Assembly (NCBI GenBank): GCA_047967505.1
Contig: CM106538.1
Length of the DNA stretch: 64,000 nt
From: Dipteris shenzhenensis
Taxonomy: Eukaryota > Polypodiophyta > Polypodiopsida > Gleicheniales
Reading direction: 5' to 3' (one strand)
How positions within the stretch are numbered: position 1 is the stretch's first letter; every line of letters begins with the position of its first letter. The notes beneath the pieces were generated by a model. The model had not been told where the DNA came from and made no database searches. It saw only the letters and a program-made list of their open reading frames with translations. Of the stretch, positions 1 through 12,182 are shown one piece after another. The position numbers were made by a program, and so were the translations under genes.

Positions 1-2219
1 GTATGATTTTCATCGGGAACTAGCTGGCTGGCTACATGAGCCAAGTTCCAGCGTCACTCCGTATCCTCTCTGCACGCTCGAGATGGTCACCTTGAGCTTT
101 TTGCTTGCCCATTTCCTTTCTCTCCCATACCCTATATCCACTCATAAATTGGAGGGAGTCATAAATTGGAGGGAGTGGAGGCCCTCTTGCTCATGGTGGC
201 TAGAAGAGAGAGCAAGAGTCAAAATGGAGGAAGTGGAGGCTGAATGGAAGGGGAGGCGGGCACTTTGAGAAGAGAGGGTATGCCCACTATTGAGGATGGG
301 ATAAACTATGATGAAACGAGGTGCCAAAACGACTATACTCCAATACCTCTAGTTGATCAATGGTCTCCTCAACTTTGAGATTTGTTCCATTAAGAAGCTA
401 ACTTTTTCACAAGTACTAAATGTGTGACTTCATGATATCTATTACAAATCTTCTTGAGTCATAGAGCTTTTGAGAAAAACCCCTAAGATCACAATCTCCC
501 TAATGGAGACAAAGACTAAAGTGACTACCAACACTCTGATTTTCATGCTATGTTGTTCATTACTTATTTTGTTCCATCCAAGCTGATTGATGTTTTTGTT
601 GCTAGTTGGACATGCTGCTAGCGTGCGTGCGTGTGTGTGTGTATGTGTGTGTTTTGCAAGACTATCGATATACACACTTCAAATTTCCACAAAAATAGAC
701 AAACACTCTCAAGAAACACATAATACACAAGACAAAGTACGGCTCATATTATACAATTTCATGGTGCAATGTTGGATTGCAAGGAATATTATATTTGATA
801 AGTATGGTAAAATATCGAAGGAGCTCCACTCACCTGCATCCATCTACACAAAGAATATGTCTGAACAAAAAACTTTTAATTGGGGACTGCAGGCTTCAAT
901 GTACAGCTTCACTTGTTCTCAATGTAACAATATCAAAACCAAATACTATTTTGTAGCCTTAGCAAAAGGTACTTAATGAGGCAACTCATACGGTTTGTGT
1001 AACCAGCATCTCGATGTTCCATAAGTAAGAGGTACTTTATGAGGCAAGTCAATGCCTGAGACACCATCCTTCAAATGTTTCAAATGTAGCTTTACATACC
1101 CAAAAGTCATTCACATATATCAAGACTTCCCATATGACTATCGACACAAGTAGCAATAGAATTTACAAAATTGTTGGAGAGAAAAATAATGTCCTATGAA
1201 CATAAGGGCATGTAATCCCAATATATGAGGACCCAGAGAATCTCAGTAATGAGGATAATCAAGGTTTCAAGACATATAATCTACAACATCTAGATCATCC
1301 ATAGAATTGGTAGTATTTGGATAATCCAAAACCCCAAGCAAAAAGTAGTGGTGCATTTGAGTTGATCTCTACTATTAAAGTGTACCCTTGCTTGTATCTT
1401 TAGTGGTACATAAAATTTTCTACTTTATAATAGTGCCACCATCACTCAAAAAAAACATTAGTAGTACTACAGTTTACACAATTGTTAAGGAAAAATAATA
1501 AGCATCTTATGAATATTCAGGCACATGTATTGCCCACATATGAGAATTTATGATTTTTGGGTAATCCAAGGATGTAATACAAGCTCCAAAAATACAAGTC
1601 TATTCCATGGTTCAAGAATTCAAGATCAACAAGCTAGACAAAAAAATTTCATGCATTGAAGACATGATCACATAGACCCTTCAAATTAAAGTAGATTTTG
1701 AAAACCATATTCTCTAAAAGGAAGATAAATTGAGCATCTTGAGCTAAATAAACAAATTAAAGAATACCTAGAAAATTTGTCTAGCCTCCCAAAACCATGG
1801 GAGAGGGTAGCCACCAACCTACTTTAGAGAAGTAAAAGATAGACATCTAACCTCAGTCATGTTCCAATCCCACCAAAGACATGCTCACAACATTAAACCC
1901 CCAAAGCCCTTCTTAGTAAGAACATTTACACCCCCTTTGTCCCTAATAGGATAATGAATGCAAGCCCTCCTCTAGACCACACTTAACTTTTTGCAAGAGC
2001 ATATCAACTTCACTCTATGCCAAGGCCTTATATGCATCCCACAAAAATTGAACCTCAACCTCTGGCTCTCGAAGTGTAGGCTTAGCTATCTATGGAGTAA
2101 TGCTCTATGGATTCGGTGCTCTCTACCCTACCTATAGAGATGGAGGAGGCCTTGCACATAGAAGAGTATGATAGAACAATAAAGGCCTAGCTCAAAAGCT
2201 GAATCCTTTGGCTACCTCT
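1..2219. other. No gene recognised; diverged direct repeat
   Basis: I see no coding sequence with family signatures. The short open frames lack conserved motifs. Two diverged direct copies lie at about 1158-1270 and 1470-1570; both read 'GAAAAATAAT..TATGAA..GGCA.TGTA..CCCA.ATATGAG' and both are followed by a 'TAATCCAA/TAATCAAGG' stretch. This suggests an old local duplication or two copies of a dispersed repeat. Confidence 0.4.
621..652. repeat. (GT)n microsatellite
   Basis: Alternating GC/GT dinucleotides grade into a GT run of about 32 bp. It gives a spurious peptide of alternating Cys-Val in one frame. Confidence 0.8.
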
Positions 2220-3560
2220 TAAGATTGCCCTCCTAAATTCTTCTTTCAAGTAGTCAAATGGAAGCACCAAGTAGAGGCTGTTCATAAAGTGGAAGACAGG
2301 GAGGGGAAGGTTTCGTCATATTGCAAAAAAGTTCCAAAAGGAATTGTCTGCAAAGTGGGTCAACTGGGAGTGTTGGATCAGGAGTGAGAAAACTGCCTGG
2401 GAGAGATGGTTGCTATACAGAGGTCCCCCATAGGGTGTCTCCAGCCTAAAGGGCTTCCTTGTGCAAGAATTTTAGGAGGCATTGGATCTTCTTAATGCTA
2501 ATAAGGCCCCTGGCCTTGATTGTTTAACACTAGAATTTTATGTGGCATTTTGGCAATTGATTAAGAGGGATTATACTGAGATGGTAAATGTTGCAATGCA
2601 TAGAGGGTATTCATCACTTGATGTTAGTGTTGGGTTAGTTAAGCTTTTTTCTAAGAGGCAAAACCGGATCAGGGTTTGGGATTGGTGAACAATTTCAATG
2701 TTAAACATTTCATATAAGATTGTAGCAAAGGATATTGCTATTCGAATTAAGGATGTCTGCATGCCATTTGTTCATAAGGAGAAGAATGGCTTCATAAAGC
2801 TTAGGGACATCTATCTAAAAGTTCTTCTACATTGGATTATGTTGCTACTTTCGGTTAGAGGACGATTTTTCTTGGATATGATTTTGATCAGGCATATGAT
2901 TGAGCATATGAGTGAATGAGATGGGACTACATCATTGTGCTGCTTTGAGAGGTTGGGATTTGGGTTGAGGTTTTGTAGGATAAAAAGCACAGCATGCCTC
3001 GAGTGTTTTATGCCTCAATCGTAGGGGCATAGGGAGGTATGAGCTCAAAAGCTTTATCTAGCAGGATGCCCAGTTGCTCCATTACTATTTGCAATCTATA
3101 CTGTGCCTTTAATTCTATTGATCAAACAAAGATTTATGCAAAGTGGGCAGATTCGGGGGAAATGTTTCCTTCAGGGAACCAAATGTGCCCCCAACTATTT
3201 GCAAATGATATGGTGGCCTTGTTAATTAAGACCCAAGAAAGTGTCACTGGTGGGTTGTGTGAAATGATTCAAAAGTTCTATAAATTGGCTTCAAGCTCTG
3301 TCTGTACTTGGCCCAAAACAATTGGCCTAAGGATGGATCCAAGGTTGCGTCTAGACTAGTTGAATGCTTGCCAGTGATTTGGCTAGAGTGTGGAGTAGTG
3401 ATTAGGTATCTGGGGGGCCCTTGGGCATTGGACTTATCCTTCATTAGTGTTTTGATTGGTGCTTAGATAAAATTTTGGCAAAGGTATAGATATGGTATAG
3501 AGCCCATGTCAGTTGGAATGCCAAAATTTTGGATGCGTTAATTTTACGAGCAAAAACCTA
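2220..3560 (+). pseudogene. L1-type LINE reverse transcriptase fragment (broken)
   Basis: The plus strand reads as a decayed non-LTR retrotransposon reverse transcriptase. 'LLNANKAPGLDCLTLEFYVAFW' (2482 on) is the start of the RT fingers, matching the family pattern 'NANKAPGPDGLT.EFY..FW'. 'LNISYKIVAKDIAIRIKDV' (2698 on) matches 'LLNVSYKIVAKALA.R'. A frame change later, 'AGCPVAPLLFAIYTVPLI' near 3065 corresponds to the 'QGCPLAPLLFAI' block, and 'GGPLGIGL' near 3410 to the end of the palm/thumb. Stops and frameshifts are frequent, so the copy is dead. The zinc-knuckle C-terminal part of what may be the same element lies at 5081-5970, in the right order and strand. I see no endonuclease domain upstream, so it is 5'-truncated or too decayed to read. 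Confidence 0.8.
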
Positions 3561-5080
3561 TGAGCAAGTCTATCTAAGCGTGTTTTTCAAGAGGTCTAAA
3601 AAATTGTACTTCTTTAGGAAACATGGTTTTTACATTTTTATTTTCAATAGAACTAGATCTCTTTATCATAAAAATATACAAACTAGTCATTCATTCATTT
3701 TAACATAACATAAATTTTCTTAATCATAGACATCCCTTTGGACCCTTGTTATTACCTTAAAAAAGTGTTGAAAAATAATTCGTTTAAGAAACATGCCTCA
3801 TAATCACTCTTAATGTAATAATACAATACATGTATAATTACTTATTAATTAAATTTATATCAATACGATGCCAATATGACAAGAGCTTTCTAGTGTTTTT
3901 ATAACATAAATAACAAGATATTTATGGATATTTTTTTAAGGAAGTTTAAATTACTATAAATAAGTATTAACTTGGGCTTATATATCACTCTCATTAAATA
4001 CATGTAATACTTAATACTATATATGCAATATTTTCCAAAATATAACCCCATACATGTGCTCAAATGGGGTTTTTTGATCAATTTGAGTGGTTGAATAACT
4101 ATATTTGGACATTGGATGTGAAAGTTACGTCACTTTTAAAATTGCTATCCATCGCCAGTGAAACTACCTTGGAAGACCTACGTGAAATTCGCTAGTGAAA
4201 CTACCTTGATGGCTTGCTTCAATTTGCAGAAACCTTTTCATGAAGATAGGTTGAGAGAGGGTTTCCAATGTCACCACCTATTAAGTAAAAGTTGTAAGAT
4301 GGATCATAAGGGAATTTTCATAGAGAAGTCTACTCTACATGTGAGGTTCTTCAAAAGACATCCCATTATGCTACTCACCATTCCCAACGATTCATGTAGA
4401 TATTTGTGTATAAAATAGGCATTACTATAATACTTTCTATATTTCTAAGTGAAACTATGTTTTCTTCCGATCCATTTTTACCATTTTTTAACATAGTTAG
4501 AAGCTTTTTCTTTCCTTCGCTCAGACACTCGAAAGATTTCACTCAGAAAATGGTCGTCCCCCAGAATTTCACATTGGGCAGAGGTAGAACAACTCTTGCG
4601 GGCCTTTGTCGTGGTTGAGGAGGCTAGGGAAAGGAAAATTAATGGCATTGTGTGCCGTGGCAAGCCATGAAAATCTCAAAGGCCAATGGAAGTCTAGGGG
4701 TTCTAGATGTAAATTTGAGAAATGTTGTAAAATTCTTGGAAGTCCCCTGAGAAACCCAGGGGGCTTCCAAGAAATTTTCAGTGTGAAGCCCCCTAGGTGG
4801 TATGCCTTAAGTGGTTTTAGGAGAATGGTAAGAGTGTGGGTGTGGAACAATGGAAGACTTAACATGGTATGATCAACTTTATTCAAGGTTCCCTACTAAA
4901 TTTTATGGGTTGGATCTGCTTGCCGGGTAGTGGATGCTGCAAGGGTTTGTTGTCACTTGATGAAGTGGAAGGGTTAAATGGGGTTGTTAGGGGATACAAG
5001 CCTTCATTAAAGTTTGTGGTGGTGGAGCTAGGTGGTCTACCTTCAGGATTAGCCAATAGTGGCTATCGATAGTCAAGTAG
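3561..5080. other. Unassigned sequence between two LINE parts
   Basis: 3600-4140 is very AT-rich with no coding signature. 4140-5080 contains short open frames with no motif I recognise. L1-type elements normally have only several hundred bases between RT and the C-terminal zinc knuckle, so part of this stretch may be an insertion into the LINE. I could not find its termini. Confidence 0.35.
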
Positions 5081-6090
5081 CAAGATCGACGTATCAAAAA
5101 GGCAGTCAATCGGATTTAGTTATGGGATGGAAGACATGCTTGCTGGCATTAGAGTAATGCTTTGTGTGATCAATATGATTTTTCTATCAAGGAGAGGGGT
5201 CTCCTAAACACAGTCTGGAGAACATTCTGGATGGGTGGCCAACAATTACAATCCCCATGATGGAATGAAGAGCTAACCAATGGATGATTGGGAACATTGG
5301 GTTGCTAGCAAGGGTTGTGTACTAGTAGCTCATGGCATAGAAATCTCTGTTTGATCTCCTTAATGCCAAATGGCAGGTCCCCACAGTGGTGGAAGGACAA
5401 ATTCACTGAGATTTGGAAACAAGGGACAATGGGGAAGGCTAGTTTTTTGCTGTGGAAAAACATACACAAATGGCCAACCCTTAGGAGTAGAATGGAATGG
5501 TCTAAAATGGGTCCTCTACCCATTGTGTGGCAAAGGTGTGGAGGAGGTGATGCATTTATATTGGGCTTGCCCAGTCTCTAAAAGAATTTAGTGCAAAATT
5601 GGTGGAAGCCTTCATAGAGTAGGGTTGATGAGCTGATTCTTGTTATCCCACGAATTGCAAGTGTGTGGTGCTGGGGGATACTAGAGCTCTACCATCTACA
5701 CTTGTGGCTTGTTGGCAACATAATAAGTCTACTCGTATACTTGCCATGCCAAAATGAATTTGCTGGTGTTTTCTGAAGGTACAGGGGTGGGATACCGGGA
5801 GGATACTGCGATTGTGGTCTTAAAGGAAATTTTGGCATATATGGGTGGGATTGTGGGGAAGAACTTTAGATTCATTGGTCCCTAGGGTCTTATCTTGTGA
5901 TTTTAGCACCTTTGGTTTCTTTAGTTGATCGACTGTAGAATAATGTTCTCCTGTTGCTTGTAGTTGTCTTTGGCCTAGGGCATTGGCCATGGGAAGTAAG
6001 CCTATTTTGTAGTTGGCCCCAATTTTGTATTTTGACCTTTTGTGCTGACCACCCCTTACAGTAAACTCACCATGTTCACCTTAAAAGAAA
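5081..6090 (+). pseudogene. L1-type LINE C-terminal zinc-knuckle (zf-RVT) fragment and 3' end
   Basis: 'CGKGVEEVMHLYWACPVSKRI' at about 5528-5590 fits the reverse-transcriptase zinc-binding domain found at the C terminus of plant LINEs (pattern C..C...E...HL...C......W). It is preceded by 'FSIKERGLLNTVWRTFWMG' (about 5180-5240) and 'QWWKDKFTEIWKQG', which are typical of the linker. Several stops interrupt it. The end of the region, 'AAAAGAAATAAAATT' near 6080, could be the remnant of the 3' A-rich tail. Likely the continuation of the RT fragment at 2220-3560. Confidence 0.65.
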
Positions 6091-7857
6091 TAAAATTACC
6101 TAGAACATTCAGTCAAAAACTGCACGTGTGAACTTGGTCTTACACAAAGATAGGGCCTTGTATCCACTCTTCAGCTATGTACATGATGTCGGTGCAAATG
6201 CATCCAAGCACAACTCCAGCCTTGGACAATCATAAAGATCTCCAAGTATGTAGGCAATTATGTAGCCTACAAAGTGATATTTTACTCTATAAATGATCTC
6301 AAGACCAAGCAAATCTCCAACTTTGGACAATTTGTAAAAAATGTTCATTTTGTGCATATAACATGTAGCTTATAAAGTAGACTTTGACCTTTAGTGCCTA
6401 CTAGAATGCACTTAGGTAGAATGTAGCAACATCTACTTATATATATGAGAGCAAGGGATTTAATCAGTAGATGGAGTCGAGTAATGATATGTCTAATCCA
6501 TTGGCTTCAACATGACATACCTTTTCGTATATAAGAGAGGTAAAATGTCCTAAAAGTCCCAAAATCAAGGGCATATTTTAATCTCTTCAACTACCCTTAT
6601 ATTTTAAAGGATTGTCAATAACCATCAAGAAGCATTAATTACCACCCCTGTAGATTAATTACCATCAACCTGGGATCAATTACCAATTGAGTATAAAAGA
6701 TTACCACTTGAGTCTAAGAGATCTACTAAAAAAATTCTCTTGGGAGTCATTCCACCTCCAAAGGGACATCCTAAAATGAATTGACATTGCTTTTATATCT
6801 GCATATCAAACAAACATGTGTGATTTCAATTTGTCGTTCAAATAATGCTGAAACCATTTCAACCAAAGGGACTCCTAATTACCATTGCATTAAGTATTAT
6901 ATGCAAACCCCCCTCATTATTTGATCCAATAGATATGTAAACATGACCATTCCCATGTCTCTGACCACCAAAGTGACCATACAGCCATTAGTGTCTTTAT
7001 TATTACAAAAGAGATGGATTAACACATGCACCATATATACGGCTCATGTTTTCATTAGGGTTATAGCTATAGAGCTTCATCCCATCCAAAGGAGCTAGTA
7101 TCATGCATACCACACTTGATCATCCATGGAATAAGTATGTTCCTAACATAAGTGTGTCTCAATCTATCATTTTACTTTCATACCATGTTGTACTAGGGTT
7201 ATTGTAATAGAGCCCCAACTATGTCTCATTAGTTCTACTAGGTCAATGTTCAAGCTTGTCTTCTTGAGAATGGCATGATAAAGCTTTACATTTCTGCATG
7301 GGGATACAATGGTAGGTGAGTCCATCTACCTCCAAAATTTCAACATCTTGATGATGGTGAATAAGGATGATTATATGGGGTGCCTTGTACCCTTGACTTT
7401 ACCTTGTCACTATTTGATTGCATTTGGAGTGGGGCTACTCATTCATAACCAAAACACTACTATGATGATTGCATTTTACTTATATTTTTTGATATACTTT
7501 ATAGATGCTAGACATGATTTCATCTTCCTTTGGATCCCTTGCTAAAAATGATTTATTTTTTGGGATATAAACTGCTATCTCAAAATTGATGTGATGGAGA
7601 AATAATAGAAAAGGTTCATCTTTACTTGCTCAATCTAACTAGCTTAAGGCTTGCCTTATATGTGGTCATCATGCTTTATAAAGAGCTCTTAGATTAGTGT
7701 TATCAAGCTTAGTGAGTAACCCAATATAGTTATAGGCAACACACCTACACACACAATTTGATTTGTATGAAATTGGATTGGCACTAAAGGGAAGTAACTT
7801 GCCTATATAATGAGATAAATTCAAAAAAAAAAGCATACTTGCTCTAGGTTTTGGGTA
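6091..7857. other. No gene recognised
   Basis: Open frames are short and without motifs. Around 6600-6720 there are several 'ATTACCA' repeats spaced 20-40 bp, an imperfect minisatellite. Confidence 0.4.
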
Positions 7858-7962
7858 CACTTATTCTATATTCATGGGTTCTTTCGGTTCACTTATTCTA
7901 AATTTTGGTTTTACTATGATTCCAAGGTCACTTATTCTTGGATCTAGAGTTTAGGTTCTAGG
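7858..7962. repeat. Degenerate CTTATTCT / GGTTCTAGG low-complexity repeat (left part)
   Basis: Imperfect repeats of 'CACTTATTCTa.atTTTGGgTTC' type. The same kind of sequence continues immediately after the solo LTR (8695-8742) and appears again, in the same orientation, at 16668-16870. This fits one original array into which the LTR element and the inverted-repeat element inserted. Confidence 0.5.
7958..7962. repeat. Target-site duplication CTAGG (left)
   Basis: Identical to 8695-8699 on the other side of the solo LTR. Confidence 0.8.
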
Positions 7963-8694
7963 TGTAAGAAAATAATACAACATCTGTGCTCAACAGATAA
8001 CAGGATCTCGTATGCAAGAGAGAAAACAATATAGCATGGAGAATCAAAAATTTGATTACTGTAGAACTGATACAATAGATGGCGCTGCCTCCTAGCCGTG
8101 CGCTCCTGTGAAAGAAGCTTCGATGGCATGCTGAAAACAGTTGAAGACAGAGGCTGAATGCTAAGGAATCAAGGTTGTTATAGCTAGTGATGAAATGGGC
8201 TTCACAAGCTTGCTCTTATATAGCCACCAGTCGTAGTCGGTTAGGCTCGATTCGGTGGCCGACCCAGTCTGCCCAAAACAGTCGACTGGGGGTCGGTCCC
8301 GAAATAGGCCACCGACCATACGATAGAACCGGTGTGCAAAACAGAGCAACCAACCTACGGTTGCCATTCGGCCCACAGCCATCCAGGATCATCTAAGGCT
8401 CCAAACGGGCCCCGCAACCCGAGAGTGAGCTGCCTCAGGAAATGCTCCATCTACCCTTAGTGCGGTCAGTCAAGGGATGCTTTCCTACACTTGCATGTAG
8501 CCTAGTTGGCAGTGTGCCAACTCTATCTAAAGCCGTCCAGCCATCAGGCCACACATGGCCCCCACTTGGTGTCCAAACCAAGACCTACCGGATAACCGAG
8601 CTACTCAAATGCCTTCTCCTCATATGGGGGGCTTACAAGTAGAGTTAGTTGGTTCCCGCGTAGTTACATGAGAGTGGAGCATTGATATCTAACA
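7963..8694 (-). mobile_element. Solo LTR, 732 bp, with 5-bp target duplication
   Basis: The segment starts TG and ends CA and is flanked by the direct repeat CTAGG at 7958-7962 and 8695-8699. Removing it rejoins the surrounding low-complexity repeat cleanly. It is less AT-rich than its surroundings. On the minus strand it contains a TATA box, 'GGCTATATAAGAGC' (about 8213-8226), roughly 250 bp before the LTR 3' end, so I orient it on the minus strand. No internal retrotransposon sequence is attached, as expected after recombination between two LTRs. The family cannot be assigned from the LTR alone. Confidence 0.82.
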
Positions 8695-8699
8695 CTAGG
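8695..8699. repeat. Target-site duplication CTAGG (right)
   Basis: Identical to 7958-7962. Confidence 0.8.
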
Positions 8700-8742
8700 T
8701 TCTCTTGTCAAGTTCCAAGTTCTAAATTTTGGGTCCACTTAA

Positions 8743-8769
8743 CACTATATTAGAGAATTTGGGAAAATC
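8743..8769 (+). repeat. Left terminal inverted repeat
   Basis: Begins CACTATATTAGAGAATTTGG. It matches the reverse complement of 16641-16667 with a single T/C difference at position 4. Confidence 0.75.
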
Positions 8770-9089
8770 CCAATTCCCACGAAATAAAATATAGTCACTT
8801 CAAAAGTAAAATTTGATATTTTTTATTGAAGCATTAGCTCCATTCAGGACCCAAGTTTCAGTTATGTTGGGAGAGACTAGACCATGCAGAATACTTTCCC
8901 AATTCCTAGAACCCAAGCAACAAGCTTCCGTATGTTGCTATGGTAAAAGGCCTCAATAGATGTGAACATGGTCCCATGGCCAAAACATTTGTTGATTTGC
9001 TAGTGAAAGAAAGATGTTTGTTGTTTCATATACATCAAAACCACAAACAACAGCCAATTTATAGATGTTGCATTAGGAAGATTCATTGG

Positions 9090-9367
9090 AGTAAATTAAA
9101 TTGCAGTATTGATATATACAATAGGATTGTTATATAGCTTTGACATCCATCATATAAATGTGGTGTTCAAAAACAAAATTAAACTTGCAACAACTGTCAA
9201 TTTTTATTTGGTATATTAGATGTATTAAATTAATGCCAAATGCATATGTTTCTATGTTGATAAATTGCAGTATTGACATATGCATTGACATATGCAATAG
9301 GATTATGGTAGAGCTTTGACATCCATCATATAAATGTGGTGTTCAAAAACACCATTCAAAACATGCT
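9090..9367. repeat. Direct duplication in the left subterminal region
   Basis: 'TTGCAGTATTGA.ATAT' to 'CATCCATCATATAAATGTGG' occurs twice (about 9098-9188 and 9263-9367, offset about 170 bp). The second copy ends in the palindrome GGTGTTCAAAAACACC; in the first copy the palindrome has decayed to GGTGTTCAAAAACAAAA. Confidence 0.7.
9336..9356 (+). repeat. Inner inverted repeat, left copy
   Basis: GTGGTGTTCAAAAACACCAT plus one T (21 bp) is the exact reverse complement of 16283-16303. It is also a self-palindrome. The pair encloses all the genes of the element. Confidence 0.75.
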
Positions 9368-9998
9368 TCAAAGTTTTGGGAAACAGAAGAGGAAGCAACA
9401 GGTCCTTGAAATTGTCCTTTTATATGGTGTTCATGTTTTCCATATGTTATCTTGCTATATTCTCCATATGATGTATTAATTTCGTTCCAAGGATCTTTTA
9501 ATATTACTTGGAGATTTCTTCTATCTCATTGCCATAATTCAAACATGAACATATGTATTCTTGAATATGTTTCGTGATGAATGAATTAGTGTAAATTGTT
9601 GTTTCTATCCTTATTCACTTCATATGAATGCTCAAATATGTTTTGGCCGCTTCGCCAAATATTTTCTTAGTGGGAACACTTGGGCAATGCTAGATAATGT
9701 GGACTCCACTCTATCTATTACACAAAGGTTTTTGGCATTGTAAGGATATGTAGTTTTGGGGATTAAAATAACTTGGAAGGGTATAGATTCAACAACTTTA
9801 GGGGGTATACTATGCATATGAACATGAATGCTTTCTTTTTTTTAGTAATCCAATTTTGTTTTGAAAAAGAAAAACATGAATGCTTTCACTCAAACAAATT
9901 TCATTGAGAGCACACAACTAAAGTTTGACAATTTGGTTTTCCAACTCAATCTTCAGTTTGTTTCTACTTATGAATTTCATTTTCTTGTTTATCAACAG

Positions 9999-11287
9999 AT
10001 CTTGGCCATCTCAATTTCACATCACTAGGAGCATTGCCTGTATATGTGACACCTGATCCAATGATTCGTTATGTGCCTAATTTGAACATTAGCATGCAAG
10101 TTCCAAGCTCAACATGGTTGATTGAAAATGTTGAGGATGCAATGTCTGGAGTTAATGTTCCATTAACAAATGTGGATGCAAGCTTAGAAGGTAAAGGAGA
10201 AGATGCAATGTCATTGTATGAAGCCAAGGTGCAGGAAGAAATCTTAGAAGGTAAAGGAGAAGACATAATGTCACCCTAAAAAATAATGTCAAAAGAGGTG
10301 ATAACAAAAATAAGACTAGCAATGATAATAGATTTGAAATGGTTATTGCTCGAGCATTGTTTTTCGAAGTCAAACAAACATATGAGCTTGCACAATGGGA
10401 AGCATTAGCTTGTTCTCCATCCTGGGTGTTTAGAGTTTCTACAATGGTTGCTCGATCGCTGCCATGTTGGCATTTGGTCCACTGGAGGAGAAAAGGACAT
10501 GATGCAACACATGCTAGACACTTTGGAGCATCATGTTAACAGAAAGTTACATTTCTTCATGGTTTGGGGTGCGACAAGCATACAAAGAGTAGAATCATTC
10601 GACCAAATAGGATGAATGTGGAAGTGGAGTTTACCATTAATGAGAGTGTGGTGTTGTTTCAAAGAGGAATGCGAACCAGCAAGAACAATGTTCATTGACA
10701 TTTTGCCTTACACGAGTTGTGTTAATCCAGCAGAAAATTGCATTTTGCCTACAAAATTTGATATAGATTGTGGTGATTCTATTTTGCTTCATGAGTTATT
10801 TTCGTACCTACAGATGCTAACTGATGCAGTAGATGTGCGCAGTGCCATCTCTTCTAACAGATTTGGTCAAGCTCTGATTGTCGAAGGGCATGATATGTTC
10901 TATTATTTTCAACCAGTGATCCTTGAATTTAAAGAAAAAAACAAAGAAGTGCTCGAAAAGATGAATGTCAAATCTCATATGTCTACTCATAGTTCAAAAA
11001 AAGACATAGAGAAAGGTATTGCTTCACCTATAACCAAAACTAGAGTGAGAGGGACTTGTCCTACTACAAGAAGTATGGTGCATGCTCAACATGTTACATT
11101 GAATGAAGAGGAAGAATTCATGCTAGGAAAAATTGCCAAAATGGGGCCATTGAAAGATAGTGAGGCAAAACGCTTTGCTATGGTTCTTGGATGCAAGGAA
11201 AGGGGAATCACTGCTGATGCTACAAGGGCATTCTTAGCCAACTTGATTCAATTTTATTGCATAGACATTCTTAGTGAATCTGGGTGA
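9999..11287 (+). pseudogene. Decayed N-terminal part of the SET-domain gene (unknown domains)
   Basis: A polypyrimidine tract ending in CAG at 9996-9998 is followed by an open stretch, 'LGHLNFTSLGALPVYVTPD', running to a stop at 10277-10279. It includes the repeat 'LEGKGEDAMS/LEGKGEDIMS'. 10339-10539 and 10616-11287 (223 aa) continue in other frames. The last contains an acidic-basic linker and 'MGPLKDSEAKRFAMVLGC'. I do not recognise a family. A possible donor at about 11270 (TTA|GTGAAT) would join this part in phase to the SET exon at 11522 (acceptor TGATAG at about 11525-11530). Frame changes near 10280 and 10600 suggest decay or missed introns. Confidence 0.4.
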
Positions 11288-11521
11288 TCTTGTTAATTAG
11301 AGTTACTGACACAAATGCTCAGCTAAAACATTTGTACCTACATTCTGATTTGTATTTGGACACTATTTGGTTAGATTCGATTTGCAAAACATTATGTTTC
11401 AATTTGTTTTGTGAAAGAATTAATAGACATTGAGTTAGTACCTTGTGCAAAAAATGCTCTGTGCTTTGTGATGTGAGTTTGTATTCCTCCACTAAAAGAA
11501 TGATTCTTTGATTTTAAACAT

Positions 11522-12079
11522 ATGATAGGTGTTGCAGATTGTCCTAAAAAGTTGAAGAGCTATCTTATTACAAATTTTGATCCTGCATCCAATGGTTTAT
11601 GGAAACATGAATTGCCCATACCCATTGAGCACGTGTTCGAAATGAATGGCATCCATTATGAAGTAAAGACATCAACAATACCTAGGGCAGGATATGGTCT
11701 TTTTGTACATACGAGCATCAAGAAGAAACAAGATTTGATGGTATATAATGGTCCAAAGTATGATTATGATACTTGGAGATCTCTCCTCAAGTTTTTCCCA
11801 AGGATGAAGACTTATGGAATGTTTGAAGATCCATTCATTGAGCCATTAACAGATGTGAAATGTATTGTGGGAGATGTATTGTATGGAAACATTGCTGGAT
11901 ATATAAATAGCTCAATGTATTATAAAGAAAGAACAAATGTTATATTTGTATACATCCCTAAGCTACCACCTTGGGCTCAAAAGTCACAAGGAGATTTGAG
12001 TTCCCATGGCTACATTACTGTGCAAACCATAAAGGATATCTCCTTCAGAGATGAGCTACTTTGTGAGTATGAATACTAG
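11522..12079 (+). CDS. SET-domain protein (putative lysine methyltransferase), C-terminal exon
   Basis: The 185-aa open frame carries the ordered landmarks of a SET domain. 'RAGYGLFVHTSIKKKQDLMVYNG' (about residues 59-81) corresponds to the G-x-G SAM-binding strand and first SET strands. 'GNIAGYINSSM' (about 127-137) stands where GN..RFINHSC is usual. 'ITVQTIKDISFRDELLCEYEY' closes the domain like 'I..IK.GEEL.YDY' and ends the protein. The Arg/Phe-Ile-Asn-His-Ser-Cys motif is altered (GYINSS), so the His is missing, and no post-SET cysteines follow; catalytic activity is doubtful. SET enzymes transfer methyl groups from SAM to lysine, usually of histones. It lies inside the inverted-repeat element and ends 104 bp from the convergent methyltransferase pseudogene. 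The real 5' end is probably an upstream exon, because the first ATG overlaps a candidate splice acceptor. Confidence 0.65.
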   Translation: MIGVADCPKKLKSYLITNFDPASNGLWKHELPIPIEHVFEMNGIHYEVKTSTIPRAGYGLFVHTSIKKKQDLMVYNGPKYDYDTWRSLLKFFPRMKTYGMFEDPFIEPLTDVKCIVGDVLYGNIAGYINSSMYYKERTNVIFVYIPKLPPWAQKSQGDLSSHGYITVQTIKDISFRDELLCEYEY

Positions 12080-12182
12080 TATGGAATTGTTAATGATTGT
12101 GTTAAACAATGTGATGTAAAATTTAGTTACAAATTTGGCTATGTGTTAATGGTTTTGATTATATTTAGCACAAGAAATCAAT

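Noticed and set aside
587-976. 129-aa open frame with alternating Cys-Val
   Set aside because: Created by the GT microsatellite; the rest has no motif.
8161-8642. Open frames in the GC-richer block
   Set aside because: They fall inside the solo LTR and have no protein-like pattern.
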